The position numbers were made by a program, and so were the translations under genes. This document shows positions 50,961 through 59,953 of a DNA stretch of 64,000 bases, one piece after another. Position 1 is the stretch's first letter; each line of letters starts with the position of its first letter. Under the pieces are notes generated by a model, which searched no databases, was not told the DNA's origin, and saw only the letters and a list, made by a program, of their open reading frames with translations. The DNA comes from CAWELS01 sp964468205 (lineage in GTDB: Bacteria > Acidobacteriota > Terriglobia > Bryobacterales > Bryobacteraceae): the NCBI GenBank assembly GCA_964468205.1, contig CAYXVG010000017.1, forward strand, positions 1 to 64,000, given 5' to 3'.

Positions 50961-52010
50961 ATGCTGGGTCGACTAGTCATCTTCTCGATGTGCGTCGCGT
51001 TTGCGTTTGCGCAGCCGGCGCCGCAGCCGGCCGGGCAGAGCGCCGGTCAGGACCCTCAGTATGCTGGGGACGAAGGGGTTTCCCCGATTCAGGTGGGCGT
51101 GACCGAGGTGATTGTTCCGATCACCGTCACGGACTCCGAGGGGCGATTCGTCACCAACCTTGACAAGGACGACTTCAATGTCTTTGACCAGGGTCAGCTT
51201 CAGACCATCGAGTTCTTTAGCGCCGAACGAAACCAGCCGGTGGTTATCGGCTTCCTGATCGAACAATCCAACAGCATGCGCCTCCATTGGAAGCGATTTC
51301 AGGACGCTGCCATCGAGCTGGTTCTGGCTCTCATGCCCGAGGACCCGAAGTTTAGCGGCTACCTGATTTCCTATTCGAACGAAGCCGAGCTGCGGGCCGA
51401 TACCACCTGGGAACCTTCGCCGCTGCTGGACGCGATCCGCGAGATGAAGCCGGGCGGCGGCGCCGCCTTGTACGACGCGATTTATATGTCCTGCACCAAC
51501 CGTGAGCTGGTGGAGGGTGAGCCAATCGAGCCGCGCCGGGTGCTGGTGATCATGGGTGACGGTCACGACAATGCGAGTTCGCGGACCCTCGATGAAGTCA
51601 TTGAGATCGCGCAACGCAACCTGGTCACCATTTATGCCATGAGCACGGTCTCCTTCGAGTTCCACGGCGAGAACGAGAGCAACCTGGTCCGGCTAGCGCG
51701 GGAGACGGGAGGTCGCGTCGAGTATCCGCTCGATGATGTCTACGAGGACATTTCCGGCTATTTATCGAAACCGCAGGACGCAGGCAATTACGCCATCACC
51801 GTGGGTACCGGTGGATATGGAGCTCGCGTCGCCGAAGGGATCTTCTCCTCGATTGCCGCTCTAAGCGGCGAAATCACAACCCAATACATTCTCCGCTATA
51901 AGCCGACTGTCACGGACGACCCCCGTATTTTCCGCAACATCCGCGTCGACGTTTCGCTGCCGAACGTCAAGATCCGTCACCGCCGCGGCTACTATCCTTA
52001 CGCCCCGTAG
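50961..52010 (+). CDS. Secreted VWFA-related protein
   Basis: A 349-residue protein with a signal peptide (MLGRLVIFSMCVAFAFAQPA), an N-terminal beta domain (VIVPITVTDSEGRFVTNLDK) and a von Willebrand A-like domain. The metal-site motif reads LIEQSNSM instead of DxSxS and GGGAALYDAI instead of a TALYDAI-like form, while VIMGDGHDNASS is kept, so metal binding may be altered. This is the VWFA-related family frequent in Acidobacteria. The ATG at 50961 has a good ribosome-binding site (CAGGAG) and is preferred over the open frame start at 50877, which lies inside hypA. Confidence 0.85.
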   Translation: MLGRLVIFSMCVAFAFAQPAPQPAGQSAGQDPQYAGDEGVSPIQVGVTEVIVPITVTDSEGRFVTNLDKDDFNVFDQGQLQTIEFFSAERNQPVVIGFLIEQSNSMRLHWKRFQDAAIELVLALMPEDPKFSGYLISYSNEAELRADTTWEPSPLLDAIREMKPGGGAALYDAIYMSCTNRELVEGEPIEPRRVLVIMGDGHDNASSRTLDEVIEIAQRNLVTIYAMSTVSFEFHGENESNLVRLARETGGRVEYPLDDVYEDISGYLSKPQDAGNYAITVGTGGYGARVAEGIFSSIAALSGEITTQYILRYKPTVTDDPRIFRNIRVDVSLPNVKIRHRRGYYPYAP

Positions 52011-52025
52011 ATCCGGGTTTGCCGC

Positions 52026-53585
52026 TTATTCCTTCACCGACCGGAACCAGCCGGAGTACGCGGCGGCGAGTCGGGCGGTGGTTGCGGATTCACTCGCGGC
52101 AAGATTAGTGGTTTCGGTTTTGTCGGTGGCGAGGTTGTATAGCTCCCACTCGGCTTCGGTGTCTCTTTCCACCGCCCAGGAGACGAGCTTCCATTGGCCG
52201 TCGATGACGGCGCGGCCGCGGCTCCACTGAAAGAACAAGGGCCGTTCGCGGCTGGGCTTCGAGCCGTTGATCACGGGGATCAGACTCTCGCCCGCGACCG
52301 GGTACACGGGCTCGCCGTTGCGTTCCGTGGGATACGAGGCGCCGGTGACCTCGATCAGGGTGGGCATGATATCGATGAAGTGTGCCGGGTAGTCGTGGAT
52401 AATGCGGCCCGCCTGGACCTTGCCAGGCCAATGGAGAATAAATGGCGTGCAGATGCCCCCTTCGTGGCTGTAGTTCTTGAACAACCGGAACGGTGTATTG
52501 CCGACGTTGGCCCAGTCGCTCTTAAGCGAGGTCCACCGCTCCATGGATCCAATCTCGCCGTCGCCGGGGATGTGGTAGCCGCGGGTGACATTTTCCGCCG
52601 AAGCTCCGTTGTCGGAGGCGAACATGATGATGGTGTTTTCGGCCACGCCCAACTCGTCGAGCTTGTCGAGTACCCGCCCGACGTTCTGGTCGAGGCGGTC
52701 GATCATGGCAGCGTAAACGGCCATTGTGAGAGCCTCGGTTTCGCGCTCCGATTCGCTCAGGGAATCCCAGTCCCGGTGGCTCGCCTCGGGAAGCGGGAAG
52801 CGGGAATCGATGATTCCAAGCTCCTGCTGCCGGGCGTACCGGCGCATCCGGATCTCCTCGTAACCGGCCTTGTAGGCGTCGCGATATTTTGCGATGTCCT
52901 CGGGCCAAGCCTGGAGCGGGTCGTGCGGGGCGTTATAGGAGAGGTAAAGGAAGAAGGGACGGCTGTCATTCTTGTCCTCTTCCAGGTACTGGAGGGCGTA
53001 ATCGGTGAAGGCGTCTGTCGTGTAGAAGCCGGGCGGCGGGGTGTACGGTTGGTAGCACTCGGCATCAATGCACCAGGTGCGGTCAGGGCGCTTCTGCGCC
53101 GGCTTTCCTTCGCCGGGCCGCTGCTGGCCGGGATTGAAGAAGTTGCATGCGCCGTCGCGGAGCCCGAAGTAGCGGTCGAACCCTCGGTCGTAGGGATTCT
53201 CCGTGCCGTGATGTTTGCCGGACCAATAGGTGCGATAGTCAGCGGTGCGGAGGACTTCGCCGAGGGTGACGCCATTGCGGACAACACCAAAGTTTTTGTC
53301 CATGCCAACCTGCTGGGCGTAGAGGCCGGTGAGCAGTGTTGCCCGCGAGGGGAAACACTTGGCGGTGTTGTGGAAATTGGTGAAGCGAACGCCTCCGTCG
53401 GCGAGCCGCTGCAGGTTTGGCGTCGCTATCTCGGCTCCGTAAGGGGAGATGTCGCTCCAGCCAAGGTCATCTGCGAGGATGAACACAATATTGGGTTTTG
53501 CATCCTGAGCCGCCTCTTGAGGGGGCGTGGCGCACCCCCAGATGAGAAGGATGCCGGCGGAGAGGACAGGGGTAAGGCGAATCAT
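52026..53585 (-). CDS. Formylglycine-dependent sulfatase, lipoprotein
   Basis: A 519-residue arylsulfatase. The signal ends in IWGCAT, so C18 may be lipidated. Metal residues are in NIVFILADDLGWSDISPYG; the signature KCFPSRATLLTGLYA has C77 as the residue converted to formylglycine. Further active-site motifs are YWSGKHHG and FASDNGASAENV. It is similar to the aryl- or alkylsulfatase-like branch (AtsA type). It probably acts on sulfated substrates in the periplasm or on the surface. It converges on the VWFA gene. The start at 53585 fits the lipoprotein signal; an ATG at 53597 is possible. Confidence 0.9.
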   Translation of the reverse strand: MIRLTPVLSAGILLIWGCATPPQEAAQDAKPNIVFILADDLGWSDISPYGAEIATPNLQRLADGGVRFTNFHNTAKCFPSRATLLTGLYAQQVGMDKNFGVVRNGVTLGEVLRTADYRTYWSGKHHGTENPYDRGFDRYFGLRDGACNFFNPGQQRPGEGKPAQKRPDRTWCIDAECYQPYTPPPGFYTTDAFTDYALQYLEEDKNDSRPFFLYLSYNAPHDPLQAWPEDIAKYRDAYKAGYEEIRMRRYARQQELGIIDSRFPLPEASHRDWDSLSESERETEALTMAVYAAMIDRLDQNVGRVLDKLDELGVAENTIIMFASDNGASAENVTRGYHIPGDGEIGSMERWTSLKSDWANVGNTPFRLFKNYSHEGGICTPFILHWPGKVQAGRIIHDYPAHFIDIMPTLIEVTGASYPTERNGEPVYPVAGESLIPVINGSKPSRERPLFFQWSRGRAVIDGQWKLVSWAVERDTEAEWELYNLATDKTETTNLAASESATTARLAAAYSGWFRSVKE

Positions 53586-53705
53586 TCTGGTTCCCATGCT
53601 ATCGAATCCGCTGCCGCAAGGAGGAGAAACGAGCTTCGATCCACGGAGCCTCCTATCAGGCGCCGCAAGGGCCGGCGGACCGTTTCCGGGAGGCTAGGCC
53701 AGGGT

Positions 53706-55832
53706 ATGATTTCAAATGGAATGAACTCCGGTGATCGACTACGCCGCGTCCGGCTTGGATTGACCCGTAGGGAGGCAATGTCGCTCGCGGTCCCATGCGC
53801 GCTTGCGGCCCAACCGGCGCGCGGAGCAACCTGGGAGCGCGACGCAATCGCCTTTCTCGAGACGCTCCGGCGGGCGGACGGCGGATTCGCTTGGCCGGAT
53901 GAGCCAGACTCAGCGCTGAATCCAACTTTCGCCGCCATTGCTTGCCACCGTCTCCTTGGCCTAGAACCTTCCCGAAAAGAGGCGCTGATCAATTTCGTCC
54001 GTTCGGCTCCGTATCCGTGGCCGGAGCTCCGGCGCAGGGAAAGGCCGCTCCGCGGCTTCGAATACGAACAGGCCCAGTCGCTGATCTGGCTCGGCGCCGA
54101 TGCCAGTCTTCTGCAAGGAGCCGCCGCCGGCTGGAAAGCTCCATCCGAGTACACGACTCGCTATGAGGGTGGCGGGAATCCAGTGTTCAGCCAGGAGGTG
54201 GCGGCGATGCGGACCCGGGCGCTTCTGGGGATTGAGACTCACGAGCCGGAATGGAGGAGCTACGTACTTGAGCGTTGCCGCGCTGATGGCGCCTTTAACA
54301 ACACGCCGGCTTCCGATGGCAGCGGCGGTCACGTGATGAATACTCTTTGGGGGCTGCTTGCGCTCGAGCTGCTTGGAGTCGATCCGCCATTCCCGGCGGC
54401 GACTGTCGAGTGGCTGCGCCGCTGCCAGCGGGCAGACGGAGGCTTCAGCTACTCACCGGAGGCCGGCGCGGGAGCCGTTTCCTCGGCCGCTTGGACGTGG
54501 AGCGCGGTCCAGGCGCTCGGGCGGCTCGGTTCGGAACCAGCGGACCGGGCGAATTGTCTGGCCTTCCTATCATCGCTGGGCAGCGAGGGTGGCGGATACT
54601 CCGACAAACCGCGAATCGCGGCCGATCCCGTTTCGACGTGGAGAGTCGTTGAAACGCTGCGGCTCTACGACGCCGCTCCCACTCCGCCGCCCCAACGGCG
54701 ACGCGCGACGGCGGTATGTCCACGTGCTTACAAGGCTTTCACTATCCAGTTCCAGGCTCCGGGAGCGGGGAGTCCGGCGGACGCCGTGGATCTGGCGCGA
54801 AGCCTGCGGATCCACCTTTGGGGCGCCAAGAATGCAAAACCGGGGTGGTTGGAGCGGGCCCAGGAGATTGCCCGGGAGCGGGACGTGCCGGTGACGTTTT
54901 TCCCATCGAACGAAGAATACGGGACGTATATCTCGGTGCCCGGGCTGGGCGCCTACAGCCACCTGAGCGACGTCTACGCTCCGGCTGGAAGTGACTTCGG
55001 CGCCTCCATGGCGAATCCGCGGCAGCCTGTTCCGTGGGCCCGGTTTCGTGACGAGCGCATCGGAGCGCTGAAGCGCGCGGGTGGAGGCAACATCTGGCAG
55101 TTCAACGAGAATGAGGAACTGAGCCGCGTTCTGCTGGACGAGGCGGTGGAAACCGGAACCTTCGACGCGGTGAGCAGCTTCCACTTCGGGAACGAGAACT
55201 TCCTCCGCTCACAACCCTTTCTCAATATCTACCGACCGCAACTGCCAATTGTCGGGCTGCAGGACAACCATGCCGGGGAGCCCTGGTGGTCATCCAGCGT
55301 TCTGGCGGGATTTCGCACCGTCTTTCTGGCCAAGGAACCAGACTGGAAGGGCTGGCGCGAGGCGTTGCGAAGGAATCTCATCGTCGCTATCCGGCGGGAT
55401 AGCGTCACCAACCATGAAGAGCGCATTGCCGGCGGCGGCAATGAAGTCCGGCGGGAAGTTCTGCGCCGGCGGCGTCAATGGGACTGGAGAGGCCGTCTGC
55501 CGGCCGCCCTGGTTCAAGTGATCCGGCCTGGAGACTCGTTCGAGGAGGGGCGGCCGGAGGACGGCGTCGCCCTCCGCATTCGCACGCGGCACGATCACAC
55601 CCAACACGGAATAATCAGGGAACCCATTTACGAATTCGTGAGCCTCATGGCCGACGGCAAACCGGCTAGTGCGCGTCTGGTGGAGAGGAACAACGACCGT
55701 GGCGCTCTGATCGATTCCTACCACGTCGCGCACCTTTCCCAGGCGGGCGCCGGCGCTCACTCGGCGGAGGTCACGGTCCGGCAGGCGCAGAGCGGCGAGT
55801 CCCGGAAGATCACAGTGGAATGGACTGGTTGA
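53706..55832 (+). CDS. Prenyltransferase/cyclase-fold protein fused to an unknown C-terminal domain
   Basis: A 708-residue protein. After a possible signal (LTRREAMSLAVPCALAAQPA), residues 35-320 contain repeats of the terpene-cyclase/protein-prenyltransferase alpha-alpha toroid: RRADGGFAWPDEP, CRADGAFNNTPASDGSGGHV, and CQRADGGFSYSPEAGAGAVS. The DCTAE/DxDD acid of squalene-hopene cyclases is not apparent. Residues 330-708 form a second part I do not recognise, with SLRIHLWGAKNAKPGWLERA, VPVTFFPSNEEYGTYI, PIVGLQDNHAGEPWW and a C-terminal beta domain; it may be a PHP- or hydrolase-like fold. The start may also be 53721. The larger open frame from 52194 is antisense to the sulfatase. Confidence 0.75.
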   Translation: MISNGMNSGDRLRRVRLGLTRREAMSLAVPCALAAQPARGATWERDAIAFLETLRRADGGFAWPDEPDSALNPTFAAIACHRLLGLEPSRKEALINFVRSAPYPWPELRRRERPLRGFEYEQAQSLIWLGADASLLQGAAAGWKAPSEYTTRYEGGGNPVFSQEVAAMRTRALLGIETHEPEWRSYVLERCRADGAFNNTPASDGSGGHVMNTLWGLLALELLGVDPPFPAATVEWLRRCQRADGGFSYSPEAGAGAVSSAAWTWSAVQALGRLGSEPADRANCLAFLSSLGSEGGGYSDKPRIAADPVSTWRVVETLRLYDAAPTPPPQRRRATAVCPRAYKAFTIQFQAPGAGSPADAVDLARSLRIHLWGAKNAKPGWLERAQEIARERDVPVTFFPSNEEYGTYISVPGLGAYSHLSDVYAPAGSDFGASMANPRQPVPWARFRDERIGALKRAGGGNIWQFNENEELSRVLLDEAVETGTFDAVSSFHFGNENFLRSQPFLNIYRPQLPIVGLQDNHAGEPWWSSSVLAGFRTVFLAKEPDWKGWREALRRNLIVAIRRDSVTNHEERIAGGGNEVRREVLRRRRQWDWRGRLPAALVQVIRPGDSFEEGRPEDGVALRIRTRHDHTQHGIIREPIYEFVSLMADGKPASARLVERNNDRGALIDSYHVAHLSQAGAGAHSAEVTVRQAQSGESRKITVEWTG

Positions 55833-55856
55833 CCATTCGAACCCCGGGCGCGCTGG

Positions 55857-56597
55857 CTACTTCCTTAAGAGCCAGTTCGCCGCGTTGCGGATCATGCGCT
55901 GCATCATCGGGTGCTCGAGTGCGTCAACGGTATGGCCGGGGGATAGATAGACGAAGCGTCCCGTGCCGACCTCATTCCACCACCCGCCGGCGGCGGCCAG
56001 ATTGTCTTCCGCCATTGTGCGGAAAAGTAAGTGCTCCCGGTCGAGGTAGTACTTCACTGTGTGGTGCTCGTCGAAGACCTGGAAGTCCTCGACGCCGGCC
56101 ATCACCGGGTGGTTATGGTCCTCGACACGGATCGTGAAGCGGTAGGGCTTCGGATGGCCTCCGTAGTCGCCGCCGAAGATCTTGTAATAAGGGCCATCGG
56201 GAGGGTAGAGGCCCTGTGCGTTGTGCAACGCAAGGAAGCCGCCGCCGCGGTTGACGAAGTCCCAGATGGCCTGTTGCTGGGGATCGGTCATCCAGATTAC
56301 CTGTTTCCCCCGTTCATAGCCATGGGGCCAGTTCATGCCGTCGCGGAGGATGATGAGCAGGTCGTTTCGGGCGAGGGTTTCCGCGTTCAGTTCGGTCACT
56401 TCGGTGATGAAAGTGACGGGGATGTTCTCGCGCACGAGCGCCTTGGCGATTCCGTCGCGAATGTAAACCGGCGAATGGTAGCGGTCGCCGATGAGAGCGA
56501 GGGCCGTGGGCCGGTCGGCGGAGTGGTAGACGGCGCCGGCGTTTTGCGCGGCGGCCGGCGCAAAGACGAGAAGAGCAAGGCACACCAGTTTCAGCAT
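55857..56597 (-). CDS. ThuA-like protein, exported
   Basis: A 246-residue protein with a signal peptide (MLKLVCLALLVFAPAAAQ) and a ThuA/glutamine-amidotransferase-like fold (ALALIGDRYHSPVYIRDGI, NDLLIILRDGMNWP, FVNRGGGFLALHNAQGLYP, GGWWNEVGTGRFVYLSPGHT). ThuA proteins are linked to trehalose or other sugar utilisation; the biochemical role is not settled. The start at 56597 is supported by the signal peptide and by a TAGAAT box exactly 7 nt upstream; the longer frame overlaps the tgt gene. It is divergent from tgt with 24 nt between start codons. Confidence 0.85.
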   Translation of the reverse strand: MLKLVCLALLVFAPAAAQNAGAVYHSADRPTALALIGDRYHSPVYIRDGIAKALVRENIPVTFITEVTELNAETLARNDLLIILRDGMNWPHGYERGKQVIWMTDPQQQAIWDFVNRGGGFLALHNAQGLYPPDGPYYKIFGGDYGGHPKPYRFTIRVEDHNHPVMAGVEDFQVFDEHHTVKYYLDREHLLFRTMAEDNLAAAGGWWNEVGTGRFVYLSPGHTVDALEHPMMQRMIRNAANWLLRK

Positions 56598-56604
56598 GGC
56601 TGCA

Positions 56605-56614
56605 ATTCTACAAT
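56605..56614. promoter_or_regulatory. Overlapping divergent -10 boxes of thuA-like and tgt genes
   Basis: On the minus strand TAGAAT (56605-56610) lies 7 nt before the ThuA-like ATG at 56597. On the plus strand TACAAT (56609-56614) lies 7 nt before the tgt GTG at 56622. The two boxes share two base pairs, and neither gene has a Shine-Dalgarno sequence. Confidence 0.55.
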
Positions 56615-56621
56615 GTTGTGA

Positions 56622-57773
56622 GTGTTCGGGATACCTCCAGTTCTGAAATTCGAGATTGAGGCCGAATGTCCGGCGACCGGAGCCCGCGCCGGCCTGCTTC
56701 ATACTCCACACGGGATTGTGGAAACTCCCGTATTCATGCCCGTGGGGACGCAGGCGACCCTGAAAGGCGTGCGGCCGACTGAAATCGTACACGAACTCGA
56801 TGCCAAGATCCTGCTCGCAAACACCTATCACCTCTTCCTCCGTCCGGGTCACGAGACGGTGCGGAAGTTGGGAGGCCTGCACCGATTCATGAACTGGCCC
56901 CGGGCGATTTTGACCGACTCCGGCGGTTTCCAGGTCTTCAGCTTGAGCAGCCTGCGCAAAGTGACCGGCGACGGGGTTCTGTTCCGATCGCACCTGGACG
57001 GCGATGCACACAAATTCACCCCCGAGTCGACGGTCGATATACAGATGGCGCTTGGAAGTGACATCATGATGGTGCTCGACGAGTGTCTGCCTTACCCGGC
57101 GAGCCACGAAGCCGCGAAAGAGTCGCTTTATCGAACCGTTCGCTGGGCCGGGGAGGCCTTTGCGCACTACCGGAAGAGAAGGGAAGGCGAAAACGCACCC
57201 CAGGCACTTTTCCCCATCGTCCAAGGCGGGATGTACGCGGATTTGCGAAGAGACTGTGCGCGGCGGCTGGTGGATCTCGATGCGGAGGGCTATGCGATCG
57301 GCGGTTTAAGCGTTGGGGAGCCCCGGCCGCTAAGCATGGAAATGACGGGTGAAACCGTGCCTCTGCTGCCGCGCGGCCGGCCGCGCTACGTGATGGGCGT
57401 CGGCATGCCGCACGAGTTGCCAGAGTATGTTGCCTGTGGGATCGACATGATGGACTGTGTACTGCCCTCGAGGAACGCCCGGAACGGAAATCTATTTACC
57501 AGCTCCGGGAGACTGGTGGTGAAACACGCCAAGTACAAAGAAGATCCGTCCCCGGTGGATGAGCGGTGCGGTTGTAGTACCTGCCGGCAGTACTCGAGAG
57601 GGTACTTGCGGCACCTGTTTCAGGCCGGAGAAATGTTGTACTCTACCCTAGCGACCATTCATAATGTTTATAGGTACCTTGACATCATGCGCGGGATCAG
57701 GCAGGCTATACTGCTAGGGAACTTCCCCGAGTACCTGAATGAAGTTCGATCCCTGCCGGTAGAAGAACCGTAG
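56622..57773 (+). CDS. tgt: Queuine tRNA-ribosyltransferase
   Basis: A 383-residue tRNA-guanine transglycosylase, which exchanges guanine for preQ1 at the wobble position of GUN-anticodon tRNAs. Key motifs are LLANTYHLFLRPGHE, the active-site aspartate in ILTDSGGFQVFSL, the catalytic aspartate region GIDMMDCVLPSRNARNGNLF, and the zinc site CGCSTC with a downstream His in TIHNVYRYL. The GTG start at 56622 is supported by a TACAAT box 7 nt upstream. It heads the conserved tgt-yajC-secD-secF order. Confidence 0.96.
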   Translation: MFGIPPVLKFEIEAECPATGARAGLLHTPHGIVETPVFMPVGTQATLKGVRPTEIVHELDAKILLANTYHLFLRPGHETVRKLGGLHRFMNWPRAILTDSGGFQVFSLSSLRKVTGDGVLFRSHLDGDAHKFTPESTVDIQMALGSDIMMVLDECLPYPASHEAAKESLYRTVRWAGEAFAHYRKRREGENAPQALFPIVQGGMYADLRRDCARRLVDLDAEGYAIGGLSVGEPRPLSMEMTGETVPLLPRGRPRYVMGVGMPHELPEYVACGIDMMDCVLPSRNARNGNLFTSSGRLVVKHAKYKEDPSPVDERCGCSTCRQYSRGYLRHLFQAGEMLYSTLATIHNVYRYLDIMRGIRQAILLGNFPEYLNEVRSLPVEEP

Positions 57774-57867
57774 TTCCTACGCCTTCAGCGGTACTCGATT
57801 GCAATGCCGCTTTACCCGCGGTTGTCAAGTGGTTCTTTGGCCCTCGCCAGACCCTGATGACGGCGGA

Positions 57868-58224
57868 ATGGCCGCTGGTGCGGCGGAAGCAGACTATAAA
57901 GCCGTGTATATCAATCTACTCTTGCAGCAAAGTCCCGGGCCGCAAAACCCGCTGATGAGCTTTTTGCCCATCATTCTGATTTTCGGCATCTTTTACTTCC
58001 TTCTCTTTCTACCGATGCAGCGGCAGAAGAAGAAGCAGCAGGCAATGCTGGCCAATCTGCAGCCAGGCGACCAGGTGATGACCAACGGAGGCATCCTGGG
58101 AACGATTGTGAAGATTGACGACGAATCCCTAGTGGTTCGCGTGAAGCCGGACAATCTCAAGATTGAGATCGCGCGTCAGGCCGTGTCGAACAAGCTTGGC
58201 GGCGAGGAGCAGATGAAAAAATAG
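57868..58224 (+). CDS. yajC: Preprotein translocase accessory protein YajC
   Basis: A 118-residue protein with one N-terminal membrane helix (SFLPIILIFGIFYFLLFLPM) followed by the cytoplasmic family motif QKKKQQAMLANLQPGDQVMT, then NGGILGTIVKID. YajC binds SecDF in the inner membrane. The start is uncertain: I use the ATG at 57868; an in-frame GTG at 57904 would give a more typical 106 residues. Confidence 0.93.
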   Translation: MAAGAAEADYKAVYINLLLQQSPGPQNPLMSFLPIILIFGIFYFLLFLPMQRQKKKQQAMLANLQPGDQVMTNGGILGTIVKIDDESLVVRVKPDNLKIEIARQAVSNKLGGEEQMKK

Positions 58225-58245
58225 CGCGGACAAATCGAACTACAC

Positions 58246-59865
58246 ATGGCCAAGAATCTGAAATACAAAGCATTGCTGATCGTGGGCGTGATCGCGGCCT
58301 GTTTTTACGGCATATACGGTCTGCCCAAGTCCATCGACGAAGCGAAGTCGAATTTCCGGCAGAACGTCAAGCTCGGATTGGACCTGCGTGGCGGCAGCCA
58401 CCTGGTGCTGCAAGTGCAGGTGCAGGACGCCTTCAAAGCCGAGGCCGATCTAGTCATCGACCGGCTTAAAGAAGCTCTCTCGAGCGAGGGGATCAACTAC
58501 GATTCCATTGACCGCAACGATCCGCAGTCGCTCGAAGAAGCGGACCAGATCCAGATCAATATTCACGGGGTACCGCTGGATTCGACCGGCGCCTTCCGGA
58601 GCCTAGTGTCCGAACAGGTTCCGAACTGGGTGCTGACGCCCGTGAGTTCGACGGACTACAAACTGAATATCCGGCAGAGCGAGGCGCTGGCTCTGAAGGA
58701 TGACACCGTCGAGCGGGCGATCCGAACGATTGAGAATCGAATCAACGGCTTGGGTCTCACCGAGTCTACCGTGCAACAGCGTGGCCGCTCGGACGCGGAG
58801 TCCGAGGTGTTGGTGCAGATGCCCGGGGTGGACGATCCCGCGCGGGTGAAGGCAATCTTGCAGACGGCCGCGATGCTCGAGTTAACTGAAGTTCGCGACG
58901 GTCCATTCGCCAGCCGGCAGCAAGCCCTGGCGAAACATGGCGGGGTGCTTCCGTTGAACACCCGTCTGGTGAAAGAGGTTGCTCGTGGCGGAGATACCGG
59001 AGAGAACTGGTGGTTGTTGAGCCGGAGCGCGGTGGTAACGGGCCGCGATGTGCGCAACGCCCGCCCGGGCCGGGACGAGTTTGGCAAGTGGGAAACGGAT
59101 TTCACCTTGTCCCAGGAAGCAGCGCGGCGCTTTGGGCGCTTCACTGAAGCGAACATCGGCAATAGGCTGGCGATTGTGCTGGATGGGCAAGTGCGTAGCG
59201 CGCCAACGATCCAGAGCCGCATCGACGACAGCGGGCGTATTACCGGCGCCGCCAATGAGCAGGAGGCGGCAGATCTGTCCATCGTGCTAAAAGCCGGGTC
59301 TCTGCCGGCGGGCATAACGTATCTGGAGGAGCGGACCGTCGGGCCGTCGCTCGGAGCGGATTCGATCAGACAGGGCTTCATCGCCGGTTTGGCCGGCTTG
59401 ACCGGGGTGATCGTGCTCATGTTGCTCTACTACAAGCGCGCCGGGATCAACGCCACTGTGGCGCTCGTTCTGAACGCGGTGATCCTGCTCGCCGTGCTAA
59501 GCTATTTTGGCGCGGTGCTGACGCTGCCCGGCATTGCGGGTGTCATCCTGACGATTGGCATGGCGGTTGATTCCAACGTGCTGATATTCGAACGGATCAA
59601 GGAAGAGCTAGGGGTAGGAAAAGCGATTCCGGCCGCCATCGACACGGGCTTCAATAAGGCGTTTCTCACGATTATCGACACGCACATTACAACGATTGTC
59701 GCGTGCGCCTTCCTGTTCATCTTCGGGACGGGACCGGTCAAAGGATTCGCGATCACGCTGACGATAGGCTTGATCGCCAACGTCTTCACGGCGGTGTTTG
59801 TATCGAAGACCTTATTCGATCTGGCGATATTCCGCCAGCCGCGGATGACTCAACTGAGCATCTAG
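58246..59865 (+). CDS. secD: Protein translocase subunit SecD
   Basis: A 539-residue inner-membrane protein of the RND superfamily. An N-terminal helix is followed by LGLDLRGGSHLVLQVQVQDA (D1 motif) and the large periplasmic P1 domain. Five helices in the C-terminal third include RTVGPSLGADSIRQGF, VDSNVLIFERIKEEL and GVILTIGMAVDS. With SecF it uses the proton gradient to help pull proteins through the SecYEG channel. It lies 21 nt after yajC. Confidence 0.96.
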   Translation: MAKNLKYKALLIVGVIAACFYGIYGLPKSIDEAKSNFRQNVKLGLDLRGGSHLVLQVQVQDAFKAEADLVIDRLKEALSSEGINYDSIDRNDPQSLEEADQIQINIHGVPLDSTGAFRSLVSEQVPNWVLTPVSSTDYKLNIRQSEALALKDDTVERAIRTIENRINGLGLTESTVQQRGRSDAESEVLVQMPGVDDPARVKAILQTAAMLELTEVRDGPFASRQQALAKHGGVLPLNTRLVKEVARGGDTGENWWLLSRSAVVTGRDVRNARPGRDEFGKWETDFTLSQEAARRFGRFTEANIGNRLAIVLDGQVRSAPTIQSRIDDSGRITGAANEQEAADLSIVLKAGSLPAGITYLEERTVGPSLGADSIRQGFIAGLAGLTGVIVLMLLYYKRAGINATVALVLNAVILLAVLSYFGAVLTLPGIAGVILTIGMAVDSNVLIFERIKEELGVGKAIPAAIDTGFNKAFLTIIDTHITTIVACAFLFIFGTGPVKGFAITLTIGLIANVFTAVFVSKTLFDLAIFRQPRMTQLSI

Positions 59866-59953
59866 CGGCGGTGGTTGTTATTTGTGAAAATCTACGGGAA
59901 CAAATCGGGCGCGGGTGTTGTCCAAAAGATCGAGCACCAGCGTAGTACGTTGC

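Noticed and set aside
52194..53705. Large plus-strand frame upstream of the cyclase-fold gene (1212-residue version)
   Set aside because: It is antisense to the sulfatase with all its active-site motifs; the translation has no recognisable domain.
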